From assembly GCF_014205135.1 (NCBI RefSeq), contig NZ_JACHMY010000001.1:2046001-2110000 (forward strand): a stretch of 64,000 nucleotides of DNA. Reading direction: 5' to 3'. Origin of the DNA: Kribbella italica (GTDB taxonomy: Bacteria > Actinomycetota > Actinomycetes > Propionibacteriales > Kribbellaceae). Shown here in pieces: positions 41,301 through 50,145 of this stretch; within the stretch, counting starts at the first letter, position 1, and each line of letters begins with the position of its first letter. The position numbers and the translations under genes were made by a program. Under the pieces are notes generated by a model that saw only the letters and a program-made list of their open reading frames with translations, searched no databases and was not told the DNA's origin.

Positions 41301-42412
41301 GCCACCAGCAGCCGGAGCCCGAGCTCAGCCGCGTCGAGGGCGACCAGTTCACTGTTGCGTTCGGCCCACCGGCCCGACGACAGGTCCGCGCGGAGGCTGG
41401 TCACTGCCCGCTGCTCGGCCTCCGGTCCGACTCTCGTCCAGACCGACACGGCGCGGCGTACCGGCTCGTCCAGGTAGGCCTCGGGCCTGCGCCAGTACGC
41501 CTCGAAGAAGCCGTCGGCGCAGTCCCACGGGATCAGCACCGGCTCCATGCGGGCACCGATCGCACGGGCCAGCTGGTCCACCGAGGGGCGACCGGCCGTC
41601 AGCCCGGCGACCTCCGGGAGGTAGTCGCGGGTGAGCCAGAACCGGTGCCGCCACCCCGGGTCACTGGCGTCGAACGTGAACACCACGACGCGGCGAGCCA
41701 CCCGGCGCAGCTCGCGCAGCCCGGCGATCGGGTCCTGCCAGTGGTGGAGGGTGCTGACCGCCATCGCGGCGTCGAAGGACTGGTCCTCGAACGGGAGGCT
41801 CTCCGCACTGGCGTCGACACAGCGCGCCGCGCCCGCCGGACGCTGTGCCCGCATCACCGCCGACGGTTCGACCGCGGTCACGTCACGGTCGGGTGGCTCG
41901 TACGAGCCGGCGCCGGCCCCGACGTTCAGGACGGTCCGAGCGTCCCCGAGGGCGCCCCAGATGCTCGCGGCGATCCGCGGGTCGGTCCGCCGGGTCGCCG
42001 GGTAGGCGGACCCGATGGTCTCGTACAGCTGCGCACCGAAAACCTTGAGTTGTGCTTCCGGCGTGGTCCTGATCCCCATGGCCCGCTCCTTCAGTTCGGT
42101 GTCGATGGCCGTCACCAGCGCGGCCGCCCGGTCGCGCTGTTCCAGCAGCAGCGTGTGCAGGCGGCGCAGGTGTGCGACCGGGTCCGTGGCCTGGTCGTTC
42201 ACCAGATCCGCGATCTCGCGCAGCCCGATGCCCAGCCGGCGGTAGACGAGCACCTCCCGCAACCGCTCGACGTCGCCGGCCGAGTAGGCGCGGTAGCCGG
42301 CCGCGGTCCGCGCCGACGGCTGGACCAGGCCGATCTCGTCGTAGTGGTGCAGCGTGCGGACGCTCACTCCTGCCAACTCGGCGACGCGTCCCACCGTCAG
42401 TTGTTCGTCCAT
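41297..42412 (-). CDS. MerR regulator fused to a SAM-dependent methyltransferase
   Basis: 371-aa fusion. Residues about 1-75 are a MerR HTH-wing (VGRVAELAGVSVRTLHHYDE, RTAAGYRAYSAGDVERL), about 80-105 a coiled coil, then MGIRTTPEAQLKVFG, the same linker that joins HTH and TipAS in the regulator at 31788. In place of TipAS comes a class I methyltransferase: TVLNVGAGAGSYEP (N163), TAVEPSAVM, ESLPFEDQSFDAAMAVSTLH. ATG 42412 lies 6 bases after the -10 of a MerR-type promoter. It may activate its own gene and methylate the inducer or another substrate. Confidence 0.88.
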   Translation of the reverse strand: MDEQLTVGRVAELAGVSVRTLHHYDEIGLVQPSARTAAGYRAYSAGDVERLREVLVYRRLGIGLREIADLVNDQATDPVAHLRRLHTLLLEQRDRAAALVTAIDTELKERAMGIRTTPEAQLKVFGAQLYETIGSAYPATRRTDPRIAASIWGALGDARTVLNVGAGAGSYEPPDRDVTAVEPSAVMRAQRPAGAARCVDASAESLPFEDQSFDAAMAVSTLHHWQDPIAGLRELRRVARRVVVFTFDASDPGWRHRFWLTRDYLPEVAGLTAGRPSVDQLARAIGARMEPVLIPWDCADGFFEAYWRRPEAYLDEPVRRAVSVWTRVGPEAEQRAVTSLRADLSSGRWAERNSELVALDAAELGLRLLVA

Positions 42413-42418
42413 GCATGG

Positions 42419-42449
42419 ACTATGCGGCCTGACGTCACGTGAGGGTCAA
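42419..42449 (-). promoter_or_regulatory. MerR/TipA-type promoter and operator for the fusion gene
   Basis: Minus-strand TTGACC (42449-42444) and CATAGT (42424-42419) are 19 bases apart, with dyad CCTGACG-TCA-CGTGAGG (42428-42444; 6 of 7 arm pairs) in the spacer. The -10 ends 6 bases before the ATG at 42412, giving a leaderless mRNA. It is near-identical to the site at 33053-33069. Confidence 0.7.
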
Positions 42450-42455
42450 GTGCCT

Positions 42456-42809
42456 CTAGGTCTGTTCGAGGTAGGTGGCGAGGGTGTTGCGGGTGCGTTG
42501 CAGGCTGTCGAGGCGGCCGTCGAGGGTGGCGAGCTCGTGGTCGAGGAGGTCGCGCAGGCTCTGGCACCAGTCGAAGACGGTTTCGTTGTCGCGGATCTCG
42601 CGGGTGCAGGGCAGGACGTGCTTGATCACCTCGGTGGTCAGGCCGGCGTCGAGCAGGATGCGGATCTTGCGGACGGTGAGTTCGGAGTCGTCGGCGTACC
42701 GGCGGTAGCCGTTGCTGCCGCGGCCGGCGGTGAGCAGGCCCTGCGCCTCGTAGTACCGGAGCAGGCGCGGGTTCACACCGGTGCGTTGCGAGAGCTCACC
42801 GATCAGCAC
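42456..42809 (-). CDS. MerR-family regulator
   Basis: 117-aa MerR protein: HTH LIGELSQRTGVNPRLLRYYE, wing GRGSNGYRRYADDSEL, dimer coiled coil (about 80-115) and a single Cys in HVLPCTREI. GTG 42809 with AGGAG 6 bases upstream is chosen over longer frames. The divergent aminotransferase promoter carries a matching dyad with long spacer, so that gene is the likely target. The inducer is unknown. Confidence 0.87.
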   Translation of the reverse strand: MLIGELSQRTGVNPRLLRYYEAQGLLTAGRGSNGYRRYADDSELTVRKIRILLDAGLTTEVIKHVLPCTREIRDNETVFDWCQSLRDLLDHELATLDGRLDSLQRTRNTLATYLEQT

Positions 42810-42823
42810 CTCGTGCTCCTGTC

Positions 42824-42854
42824 TTGACCTTGCAACCAGTGTCAACGTTTAGCG
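42824..42854 (+). promoter_or_regulatory. MerR-type promoter driving the class IV aminotransferase
   Basis: TTGACC (42824-42829) is followed after 18-19 bases by TTTAGC/TTAGCG (42848-42854). The spacer contains the dyad TTGACCTTG...CAGTGTCAA (42824-42845, 7 of 9 pairs). The -10 ends about 8 bases before the ATG 42862, so the mRNA is probably leaderless. The divergent MerR gene starts at 42809. Confidence 0.6.
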
Positions 42855-42861
42855 TCGCGGT

Positions 42862-43665
42862 ATGACTTCGTACGTCGTCCACCGTAACGGCCGACCGGCC
42901 GACGATCTCGCGCCGCTCGCCTTCGCCGGGTACGCCCACTTCACCGCGCTGCAGGTTCGCGGCCGGCAGGCTCGCGGCCTCGACCTCCACCTGGACCGGC
43001 TCCGCACCGCCTCACTGGAGCTGTACGGGAACGCGCTCCCCGACGAGCTCGTCCGCGACCAGCTGCGGACGGCGGTCGAGGCCGGGCCGGAGGACGTGTC
43101 GCTGATGGCCACGGTCTTCTCCCGCGCCGGCGAGTTCACCGGTGGGGGCGCTTCCCTCGAACTGCTGGTTCGCACCGGCCCGCCGGCAGACGGTCCCGCG
43201 GGGCCGTTGGCGCTGACGACGTTCGAGCACGAGCGGTTTCTGCCGCGGCTGAAGCACGTGGGTGAGCCGGCGAAGACCTACGCGCTGCGCCAGGCGATCG
43301 CTGACGGGTACGACGATGCTGCCTTCATCGATCGGCGGGGGCGGTTGACGGAGGGCACGATCTGGAACCTGGCGTTCTGGGACGGCGCTGAGGTCGTGTG
43401 GCCTCGGGCCGAGATCCTGACCGGTACGACGATGGGGATCGTCCGCCGGCACTTGGAGGTGCCGCAGCGGACCACGGAGATCACGCTCGACACCCTTCGG
43501 GGCAAGCGGGCGGGCTCGCCGCCTTTCGCCGGTGCTGCGGTGATGAACTCCTGGTCCCCTGGGATTCCGGTCAGCCGGATCGGTTCGGTCGAGTTCCCCG
43601 GGGCGCCGGAGTTCCTCGACCTCCTGCATCAGGCCTACAAGGCCGAACCCCTCACGGCGTTCTGA
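42862..43665 (+). CDS. PLP-dependent class IV aminotransferase
   Basis: 267-aa fold-type IV PLP enzyme (aminodeoxychorismate lyase/branched-chain or D-amino-acid aminotransferase group). The PLP lysine is probably in LKHVGEPAKTYALRQ, and the cofactor-pocket motifs are AFIDRRGRLTEGTIWNLAFW and TGTTMGIVRRHL. The reaction cannot be set by sequence alone. It is probably activated by the divergent MerR protein. Its 3' end overlaps the convergent acyl-CoA synthetase by 14 bases. Confidence 0.83.
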   Translation: MTSYVVHRNGRPADDLAPLAFAGYAHFTALQVRGRQARGLDLHLDRLRTASLELYGNALPDELVRDQLRTAVEAGPEDVSLMATVFSRAGEFTGGGASLELLVRTGPPADGPAGPLALTTFEHERFLPRLKHVGEPAKTYALRQAIADGYDDAAFIDRRGRLTEGTIWNLAFWDGAEVVWPRAEILTGTTMGIVRRHLEVPQRTTEITLDTLRGKRAGSPPFAGAAVMNSWSPGIPVSRIGSVEFPGAPEFLDLLHQAYKAEPLTAF

Positions 43666-45532
43666 GGATCGGCCGGAGAGTCTCGATCACCATGGCGTCC
43701 TCGATCGTCGACGGGATCGCGTCCGGCCGGCCGTCGGCGATGTTGCGCATCGTCTTGCGCAGGATCTTGCCGGAGCGGGTCTTCGGCAGGGCCTCGACGA
43801 TCGACACGTCGCGGAAGGCGGCCACCGGACCGATCTCCCGCCGTACGGCGGCCACGAGCTCCTCGCGCAGCCTGTCCTCGGTGATGTCGACCCCGGACTT
43901 GAGCACGACCAGGCCGCGCGGCAGCTGGCCCTTGAGCGCGTCGTGCACCCCGATCACCGCGCACTCGGCCACCGACGGATGCGCGGCGAGGACCGCCTCC
44001 ATGCTGCCCGTCGACAACCGGTGCCCGGCGACGTTGATGACGTCGTCGGTGCGGCCCATCACGAACACGTAGCCGTCGGCATCGATGGAGCCCGAGTCGC
44101 CGGTCAGGTAGAAGCCGTCGAACGTGCTCAGGTAGTTGTCGATGTAGCGATCGTCGTCGCCCCACAGGGTCGGCAGAGCACCCGGCGGCAGCGGCAGCTT
44201 GATCGCGATCGACCCCTCCTCCCCCGCCGGCAACTGCGTTCCGTCGGCGTCGAGGATCTGCACGTCCCAGCCGGGCAGCGGGACGGTCGCCGATCCGGGC
44301 TTGGCAGGCATCGCTTCGAGCCCGCGCGGGTTCGCGACGATCGGCCAGCCGGTCTCCGTCTGCCACCAGTGATCGACGACCGGTACGCCGAGTTTGTCGT
44401 GCGCCCAGTGGTACGTCTCGGGGTCGAGCCGCTCCCCGGCCAGGTACAGGCTGCGGAAGCTCCGGCTCAGGTCGTACCGGGCCAGCTCCTCGCCGTTCGG
44501 GTCGACCTTCTTGATCGCCCGGAGCGCGGTCGGAGCGGTGAACAGCGCCTTCGCGTGGTGCTGCGCGAGCACCCGCCAGAACGCGCCCGCGTCCGGCGTA
44601 CCGACGGGCTTGCCCTCGTACAGGATCGTCGTCGCGCCGATCAGCAGCGGCGCGTAGACGATGTACGAGTGGCCGACCACCCAGCCGACGTCGGAGGCGG
44701 TCCACCAGACGTCGCCCGGCCCGATGTCGTACACGGCGCTCATCGACCAGGCCAGCGCGACCGCGTGCCCGCCGTTGTCGCGGACGACGCCCTTCGGCTT
44801 GCCTGTCGTGCCGGAGGTGTAGAGCACGTACAGCGGATCGGTGGCCGCGACGGGCACCGGATCGGCCGGCTCGGCGCCGGCGACCAGCGTGGCCCAGTCG
44901 AGATCGCGCTCTCCGAGTTTCCCGGGCGCGATCTCGCGCTGGACGACGACGGTCCGCTCGGGCTGGTGGGCCGACAGCGCCAGCGCCTCGGCGATGATCG
45001 GCAGGTACTCGACGACCCGGTTCGGCTCGATCCCGCAGGACGCGGCGACGATCACCTTCGGCGTCGCGTCGTCGATCCGCGCCGCCAGCTCGCGCGGCGC
45101 GAAGCCGCCGAACACGACCGAGTGGACCGCGCCGAGCCGCGCGCAGGCGAGCATCGTGATGACGGCCTCGGGGATCATCGGCAGATAGACGATCACCCGG
45201 TCGCCCTTGCCGACGCCGAGCCCCCGCAACGCACCCGCGAAGGTGGCGACCTCGTCGCGCAGCTCGGCGTACGTGTAGGTGCGTCTGGTGTCCGTGACCG
45301 GGGAGTCGTAGACCAGCGCGGTGCGCTCGCCGTGGCCGGCCTCGACGTGCCGGTCGAGTGCGTTGTACGACGTGTTGAGCTCCCCGTCGGGGAACCAGCG
45401 GTAGAGCGGTGCGGCGGAGTCGTCGAGCGCGCGGGTCGGCGGGCGCGTCCAGCTGATCGCCGTGGCGGCGTCCAGCCAGAACCCTTCCGGATCCGTCAGG
45501 CTGCGGCGGTAGCTCTCGTCGTACGCACCCAT
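43652..45532 (-). CDS. Propionyl/acetyl-CoA synthetase-like acyl-CoA ligase
   Basis: 626-aa AMP-forming ligase. The P-loop is YVLYTSGTTGKPKGVV, the A5 region DHWWQTETGWPI is diagnostic of acetyl/propionyl-CoA synthetases, and the C-terminal catalytic lysine lies in LPKTRSGKILRKT, a site often controlled by reversible acylation. The N-terminal PrpE/AcsA cap (YDESYRRSLTDPEGFWLDAA) is intact. Length fits PrpE (about 630) slightly better than AcsA (about 650). ATG 45532 is divergent from a PLP lyase 76 bases away. Confidence 0.87.
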   Translation of the reverse strand: MGAYDESYRRSLTDPEGFWLDAATAISWTRPPTRALDDSAAPLYRWFPDGELNTSYNALDRHVEAGHGERTALVYDSPVTDTRRTYTYAELRDEVATFAGALRGLGVGKGDRVIVYLPMIPEAVITMLACARLGAVHSVVFGGFAPRELAARIDDATPKVIVAASCGIEPNRVVEYLPIIAEALALSAHQPERTVVVQREIAPGKLGERDLDWATLVAGAEPADPVPVAATDPLYVLYTSGTTGKPKGVVRDNGGHAVALAWSMSAVYDIGPGDVWWTASDVGWVVGHSYIVYAPLLIGATTILYEGKPVGTPDAGAFWRVLAQHHAKALFTAPTALRAIKKVDPNGEELARYDLSRSFRSLYLAGERLDPETYHWAHDKLGVPVVDHWWQTETGWPIVANPRGLEAMPAKPGSATVPLPGWDVQILDADGTQLPAGEEGSIAIKLPLPPGALPTLWGDDDRYIDNYLSTFDGFYLTGDSGSIDADGYVFVMGRTDDVINVAGHRLSTGSMEAVLAAHPSVAECAVIGVHDALKGQLPRGLVVLKSGVDITEDRLREELVAAVRREIGPVAAFRDVSIVEALPKTRSGKILRKTMRNIADGRPDAIPSTIEDAMVIETLRPILRTP

Positions 45533-45608
45533 CGTGCCTCCCAGCAGTCCTTCGCAGTCTTACCCATCGGGTGCGGTCGGCAACAGGGGGCCGTGATTAG
45601 GTGGAGGC

Positions 45609-46529
45609 GTGACGGTGACGCGTGAGCAGGTCGAGCAGGCGGCGGTTCGGATCGACGGCCGGGTACGGCGTACGCCGGTGCTGCGGGTGTCGGAGACGGT
45701 GACGTTCAAGCTGGAGCTGCTGCAGCACGTCGGGTCGTTCAAGCCGCGGGGCATGTTCAACCGGCTGCTCGCGGCCAAGGAGGACGGGTCGCTGACCGGC
45801 GTCGGCGCGGTCACCGCCTCGGGCGGCAACGCCGGGCTCGCAGTCGCGTACGCGGCGCGCGAGCTGGGAGTGCCCGCACGGATCTTCGTGCCGCAGAACG
45901 CGCCCGCCGCCAAGGTCGCGCGGCTGAGGACGCTCGACGCGGACGTCGTTCAGGTCGGGTCCGAGTACGCCGAGGCGTACGCGGCGGCGGTCGTGGCCAG
46001 CGAGGAGTCGGGGGCGTTGTTCGCGCACGCCTACGACCAGCCGGAGGTCGTCGCCGGGCAGGGGACGCTGGGGCTGGAGCTGCTCGAGCAGATCGACGGG
46101 TTCGACACGGTGCTCGTGGCTGTCGGTGGCGGCGGGTTGATCGCGGGGATCGCGACGGCGATCGGTGATCGGGCGCGGGTCGTCAGCGTCGAGCCGGAGC
46201 TGGCGCCGACGCTCGCGCGGGCGCTCGAGGCGGGCGGGCCGATCGACGTACAGGTTGGTGGGGTGGCCGCGGACTCGCTGGGGGCCCGGCGGATCGGTGA
46301 GATTGCCTTCGAGGTCGCCGTGCGGCAGAACATCACGCCGGTGCTGGTCGACGAGGCCGCGATCACCGCGGCGCGGCAAGAGCTCTGGCGGGAGTATCGC
46401 CTGGCGACCGAGCACGGCGCTGCGACGGCGTACGCCGCGCTGACGTCAGGTGCCTACAAGCCCGCTGCTGATGAGCGCATTGTTGTCGTCGTGTGTGGTG
46501 CCAACACCGACCTGGGGACGCTCAGCTGA
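45609..46529 (+). CDS. Serine/threonine dehydratase-like PLP enzyme
   Basis: 306-aa fold-type II PLP enzyme. PLP lysine K45 lies in VGSFKPRGMFN, with ASGGNAGLAVAYAA and the tetraglycine VAVGGGGLIAGIA phosphate loop. It resembles threonine dehydratase without an ACT domain or serine racemase, so it would be biosynthetic-feedback-insensitive. Start GTG 45609. The 3' end overlaps the rhomboid gene by 8 bases. Confidence 0.87.
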   Translation: MTVTREQVEQAAVRIDGRVRRTPVLRVSETVTFKLELLQHVGSFKPRGMFNRLLAAKEDGSLTGVGAVTASGGNAGLAVAYAARELGVPARIFVPQNAPAAKVARLRTLDADVVQVGSEYAEAYAAAVVASEESGALFAHAYDQPEVVAGQGTLGLELLEQIDGFDTVLVAVGGGGLIAGIATAIGDRARVVSVEPELAPTLARALEAGGPIDVQVGGVAADSLGARRIGEIAFEVAVRQNITPVLVDEAAITAARQELWREYRLATEHGAATAYAALTSGAYKPAADERIVVVVCGANTDLGTLS

Positions 46530-47127
46530 CTTGTCGGCGGTCGTCGGTGAGGAACCAGGCGGCCAGTACGCCGGCCACGGCGCCGAAGAGGTGACCCTGC
46601 CAGGAGATGCCGTCCTGCGGGAGCAGACCACCCAGCAGAGCACTCCCCCAGACGAGCACCACGACCACGCCGATCAGCACCTGGCCGATGCGCCGGTTGA
46701 AGACCCCGCGGGCGACCAGGTACGCGGCGTACCCGAAGACGACACCGCTGGCACCGATGGTGATCGTGTTCGGCGGTGAGATCAGCCAGGTGCCGACGCC
46801 GCCGATCACGGTCACGATCGCGGTGACCGACAACAGCCGGACCGCTCCGGAGATGGCTATCAGCGCGCCCAGCGTGACCAGTGGCAGCGTGTTGGAGATC
46901 AGGTGGCCGAAGCCGAGATGCAGGAACGGCGCCGTCACGATCCCGACCAGACCCTCGGGGTCGCGGGCGACGATGCCGTAGCGGTCCAGTGCGCCGTTCA
47001 GCGCGGTGTCGACGATCTCGCTGACCCACATCAGGCCGACGAGCGCGACGAGCAGCTTGATCCCGCCGCCGATCCGGGCGGCGTCCACCGCCGGCTTCGG
47101 CCGGCGCGCTGGGCTCGGGTAACTCAT
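46522..47127 (-). CDS. Rhomboid intramembrane serine protease
   Basis: 201-aa six-helix membrane protease. The catalytic Ser is S127 in IGASGVVFG and His is H179 in WQGHLFGAVAG; the HN pair of FGHLISNTLP completes the site. Rhomboids cut membrane-anchored proteins within the bilayer. ATG 47127 is chosen at the start of the cytoplasmic tail (SYPSPARRPKP). Confidence 0.9.
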   Translation of the reverse strand: MSYPSPARRPKPAVDAARIGGGIKLLVALVGLMWVSEIVDTALNGALDRYGIVARDPEGLVGIVTAPFLHLGFGHLISNTLPLVTLGALIAISGAVRLLSVTAIVTVIGGVGTWLISPPNTITIGASGVVFGYAAYLVARGVFNRRIGQVLIGVVVVLVWGSALLGGLLPQDGISWQGHLFGAVAGVLAAWFLTDDRRQVS

Positions 47128-47284
47128 GCACCAACCATGCCCGATCGGGCCAAACCTCACCGCCGGAGCCGCGTTTCCCCCCGGGCACCGGAGAGAATCT
47201 CAAGGGCCCGGGCGAGAGGATCCGAAACACGGCGCCGGGGTTAGGTTCGCCACATCGCGGACCGTGGGGCGCGATCCGGGCCCG

Positions 47285-47341
47285 ATGTGTGTCACTATGT
47301 GCAACTCGTAGGTCGCTGTGTGCGATTGGGTGGGGGCCTGA
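47285..47341 (+). promoter_or_regulatory. Leader region of the MFS gene: phased TGTG repeats and short uORFs
   Basis: TGTGTCA (47288), TGTGCAA (47298) and TGTGCGA (47319) recur at 10- and 21-base intervals, i.e. on one helix face. Two short ORFs lie here: MCVTMCNS (47285-47311) and MCDWVGA (47318-47341). GGGTGGGGG (47328-47336) can pair with CCCCCAACC (47366-47374). Together they suggest an operator or attenuator, at low confidence. Confidence 0.3.
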
Positions 47342-47418
47342 GTCAACCGCGCCGCTGAGTGCTGTCCCCCAACCGTTCGCCGGGCCCGTCCGCCCTAACG
47401 TCCAGGAGGAGGATCGCG

Positions 47419-48612
47419 ATGCCGTTGGCCGTCTACATCATCGGCCTGGCGATCTTCGCCCAGGGCACGTCCGAGCTGATGCTCGCGGGCCTGCTGCCCG
47501 AGATGGCCACCGACCTCCAGGTCTCGATCCCCCAGGCCGGACTGCTGATCTCGGCGTTCGCCGTCGGCATGCTCGTCGGCGCTCCGGTGCTGGCCGTCGT
47601 CACGCTGCGCTGGCCGCGCCGGACGACGCTGCTGGTCTTCCTCGCGATCTTCGCGCTCGCGCACGTCGCCGGTGCGCTCACCCCCAACTACGGCGTCCTG
47701 CTCGCGACCCGCATCGTCGGCGCTTTCGTGTACGCCGGGTTCTGGGCGGTCGCCGCCGTCGCGGCGGTCGGGCTGGTTCCGTCCGGCAGCCGCGCGAAGG
47801 CGATGAGCGTGGTCACCGGCGGACTCACCATCGCCACCATCATCGGCCTCCCGGCCGGCACGCTGATCGGTCAGCACCTTGGCTGGCGCGCGGCGTTCTG
47901 GACTGTCGCGCTGATGTCGTCGCTGGCAATGATCGGCGTCGTCCGCACCATCCCCGCCGGCCGGCCCGAGCCGGACAGCACGCCCCGCCTCGGCGCCGAG
48001 TTCCGCGCGATGGCCAACCCGCGACTCTGGCTGTCGTACGCGACGACCGCGCTGGTCACGGCCGCGATCCTCGTCGTGTTCAGCTACCTCGCTCCCCTGC
48101 TCACCGACGCCACCGATCTGCCGCCGGGCGCGATCCCCGGTGTGCTGGCCCTGTACGGCGTGGGCTCGCTGATCGGGATCACCCTGGGCGGGCGGACCGC
48201 CGACGCGACGCCGTTCCGGACGCTGCTGGTCGGGATCACCGGCGTGGTGGCGATGTCGGCGGTGCTCGCGCTGCGGGCCGGTGAGCCGGTGGTCGCGATC
48301 GCGGCGATCTTCTTGCTCGGCGGCTTCGGGTTCGCGGTCAACCCGGCGCTCAACGCGCGGGTGTTCAGCCTGGCCGAGAAGGCGCCGACGCTGGCGACCG
48401 CGGTGAACTTCTCGGCGTTCAACGTGGGGATCACCGTCGGGCCGTGGCTCGGTGGGCGGGCGATCGACGCGGGCGCCGGGTACCCGTCGCTGGGGTGGAT
48501 CGCGGTCGGGCTCGGGATTGTTGCCCTTGGCACCGTTGTGCTGGCGGCACTGCTGCCCTTGCGGTCGCTGCGGGCAGAGCCTCGGGTGCAGGCGACTCAC
48601 TTGCCGAACTGA
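47419..48612 (+). CDS. MFS exporter, Cmx/CmlR-like drug efflux type
   Basis: 397-aa 12-helix major facilitator of the DHA1 arabinose-efflux/chloramphenicol-exporter group: IFAQGTSELMLAGLLPEMA in helix 1, the loop 2-3 VVTLRWPRR and motif C region GLTIATIIGLPAGTLIGQHL in helix 5. ATG 47419 has the strong AGGAGGAGG at 47404-47412. Family members export chloramphenicol or sugars; the substrate here is unknown. A clear terminator follows. Confidence 0.88.
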   Translation: MPLAVYIIGLAIFAQGTSELMLAGLLPEMATDLQVSIPQAGLLISAFAVGMLVGAPVLAVVTLRWPRRTTLLVFLAIFALAHVAGALTPNYGVLLATRIVGAFVYAGFWAVAAVAAVGLVPSGSRAKAMSVVTGGLTIATIIGLPAGTLIGQHLGWRAAFWTVALMSSLAMIGVVRTIPAGRPEPDSTPRLGAEFRAMANPRLWLSYATTALVTAAILVVFSYLAPLLTDATDLPPGAIPGVLALYGVGSLIGITLGGRTADATPFRTLLVGITGVVAMSAVLALRAGEPVVAIAAIFLLGGFGFAVNPALNARVFSLAEKAPTLATAVNFSAFNVGITVGPWLGGRAIDAGAGYPSLGWIAVGLGIVALGTVVLAALLPLRSLRAEPRVQATHLPN

Positions 48613-48645
48613 AAGCCCCGCCCTCTGGAGAAGAGGACGGGGCTT
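48613..48645. terminator. Bidirectional terminator after the MFS gene
   Basis: AAGCCCCG (48613-48620) pairs with CGGGGCTT (48638-48645), continued by CCTCT/AGAGG after one mismatch, with a GGAGA loop. It starts one base after the MFS stop and lies 48 bases beyond the convergent APC transporter stop. Confidence 0.85.
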
Positions 48646-48693
48646 CGGTGGGGACTACTTGAAAGACGTTGCCTTGCGAGGTGTGGCCTGGGG

Positions 48694-50112
48694 TCAGTTG
48701 ACCGGGCCGCTGGGGTCGATGTGGCTGGGGTCGAAGTCCGACTTCCGGTGGAAGACGTACTTGTTCAGCAGCCACGTCAGCGCCCACAGGCCGATGCCGA
48801 CGACCATCAGCCAGCCGGCGATCTTGTAGTCGTTGCCGGCGCGGCCCGACAGCGGGCTGGCCAGGTAGACGCACAGGATCACACCGAGGACCGGCAGCGC
48901 GGTCGGCGCCTTGAAGTGCTTGTGCTCGACCGGGTCACGGCGCAGCACCAGGACAGCGACGTTGACGACCGCGAACACGCACAGCAGCAGCAAGGCCGTC
49001 GTCCCGCCGAGGGCGGTCAGGTCGGCGTACCCGATCAGGAAGAACGCGAGCAGCGTGGTGAACAGGATCGCCACCCACGGCGTACGGCGCTTGTGCAGCA
49101 CCCGGCCGAGCGGTCCGGGCAGGACCTTCTCGTGCGACATCCCGTACAGCAGGCGGCTGGCCATCAGCATGTTGATCAGCGCGGAGTTGGCGACCGCGAA
49201 CATCGTGATCCAGGCGAACAACTGCAGCGGGAAGTTCGGCGCGCCGGCCTCGATCACCTTCAGCAGCGGGGTCGAGCCCTTGTTCAGGTCCTCCGGCGAG
49301 ACCAGCGTGACCGCGGAGATCGCGACCAGCACGTAGATCACACCGGTCACCGACAGGCCGATCAGCATGATCTTCGGGAAGATCTTGACCGGGTCCTTGG
49401 TCTCCTCGGCCATGTTCACCGAGTCCTCGAAGCCGACCATCGCGAAGAACGCCAGCGCGGTCGCCGCCGTCACCGCGCCGAACGCGTTGTCGCCCTCGGG
49501 GGTGCGGAACTCGGTCAGCCGCGAGGTGTCGCCGTCACCGCCGGCGATCGCCCACACGCCGACGCCGATCACGATCAGCAGACCGGTCAGCTCGACACAG
49601 GTCAGGACGACGTTCGCCTTGACGCTCTCGCCGACCCCGCGAAGGTTGACCAGGGCAATCAACGCCATGAACGCCAGCGCGGTGATCATCAGCAGCGAGC
49701 CGCGATCGGGGTCGAGCTTGACCGCGGAGAAGAAGTTCGCCGCGAACGCCTTCGACGCGCTCGAGGCCGAGGTCAGCCCGGAGCACATCACCGCGAAGGT
49801 GAGCAGGAAGGTGAGGAAGTGGATGCCGAACGCCTTGTGCGTGTAGACCGCGGCGCCACCGGCCTTCGGGTACTTGGTCACCAGCTCCAGATAGCTCGTT
49901 GCCGTCAGCATCGCGACGATGAACGCGCACAGGAACGGCAGCCAGACCGCGCCGCCGACCTCACCCGCGACCTTGCCGGTCAGCGCGTACACCCCGGTAC
50001 CGAGGATGTCGCCGACCACGAACAGCAGCAGCAGCCCGGGTCCCATCACCCGCTTCAGTTCCGGACGGTCCGGCGCGGCCTCCGTCGTTGCCGCGCTGGT
50101 GCTCTCGCTCAT
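48694..50112 (-). CDS. APC-family amino acid/polyamine transporter
   Basis: 472-aa, 12-helix amino acid permease. The helix-1 unwound region is VGDILGTGVYALTGKVAGEV, and FFAMVGFEDSVNMAEETKDP in helix 6 is the APC signature. The soluble C-terminal tail (HRKSDFDPSHIDPSG) is short. ATG 50112 follows GAGGAGGCAGG. Substrate unknown. Divergent from the DUF389 gene with 33 bases between. Confidence 0.9.
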   Translation of the reverse strand: MSESTSAATTEAAPDRPELKRVMGPGLLLLFVVGDILGTGVYALTGKVAGEVGGAVWLPFLCAFIVAMLTATSYLELVTKYPKAGGAAVYTHKAFGIHFLTFLLTFAVMCSGLTSASSASKAFAANFFSAVKLDPDRGSLLMITALAFMALIALVNLRGVGESVKANVVLTCVELTGLLIVIGVGVWAIAGGDGDTSRLTEFRTPEGDNAFGAVTAATALAFFAMVGFEDSVNMAEETKDPVKIFPKIMLIGLSVTGVIYVLVAISAVTLVSPEDLNKGSTPLLKVIEAGAPNFPLQLFAWITMFAVANSALINMLMASRLLYGMSHEKVLPGPLGRVLHKRRTPWVAILFTTLLAFFLIGYADLTALGGTTALLLLCVFAVVNVAVLVLRRDPVEHKHFKAPTALPVLGVILCVYLASPLSGRAGNDYKIAGWLMVVGIGLWALTWLLNKYVFHRKSDFDPSHIDPSGPVN

Positions 50113-50145
50113 CCTGCCTCCTCGGCAAGCCATGATGGGGCGGTG

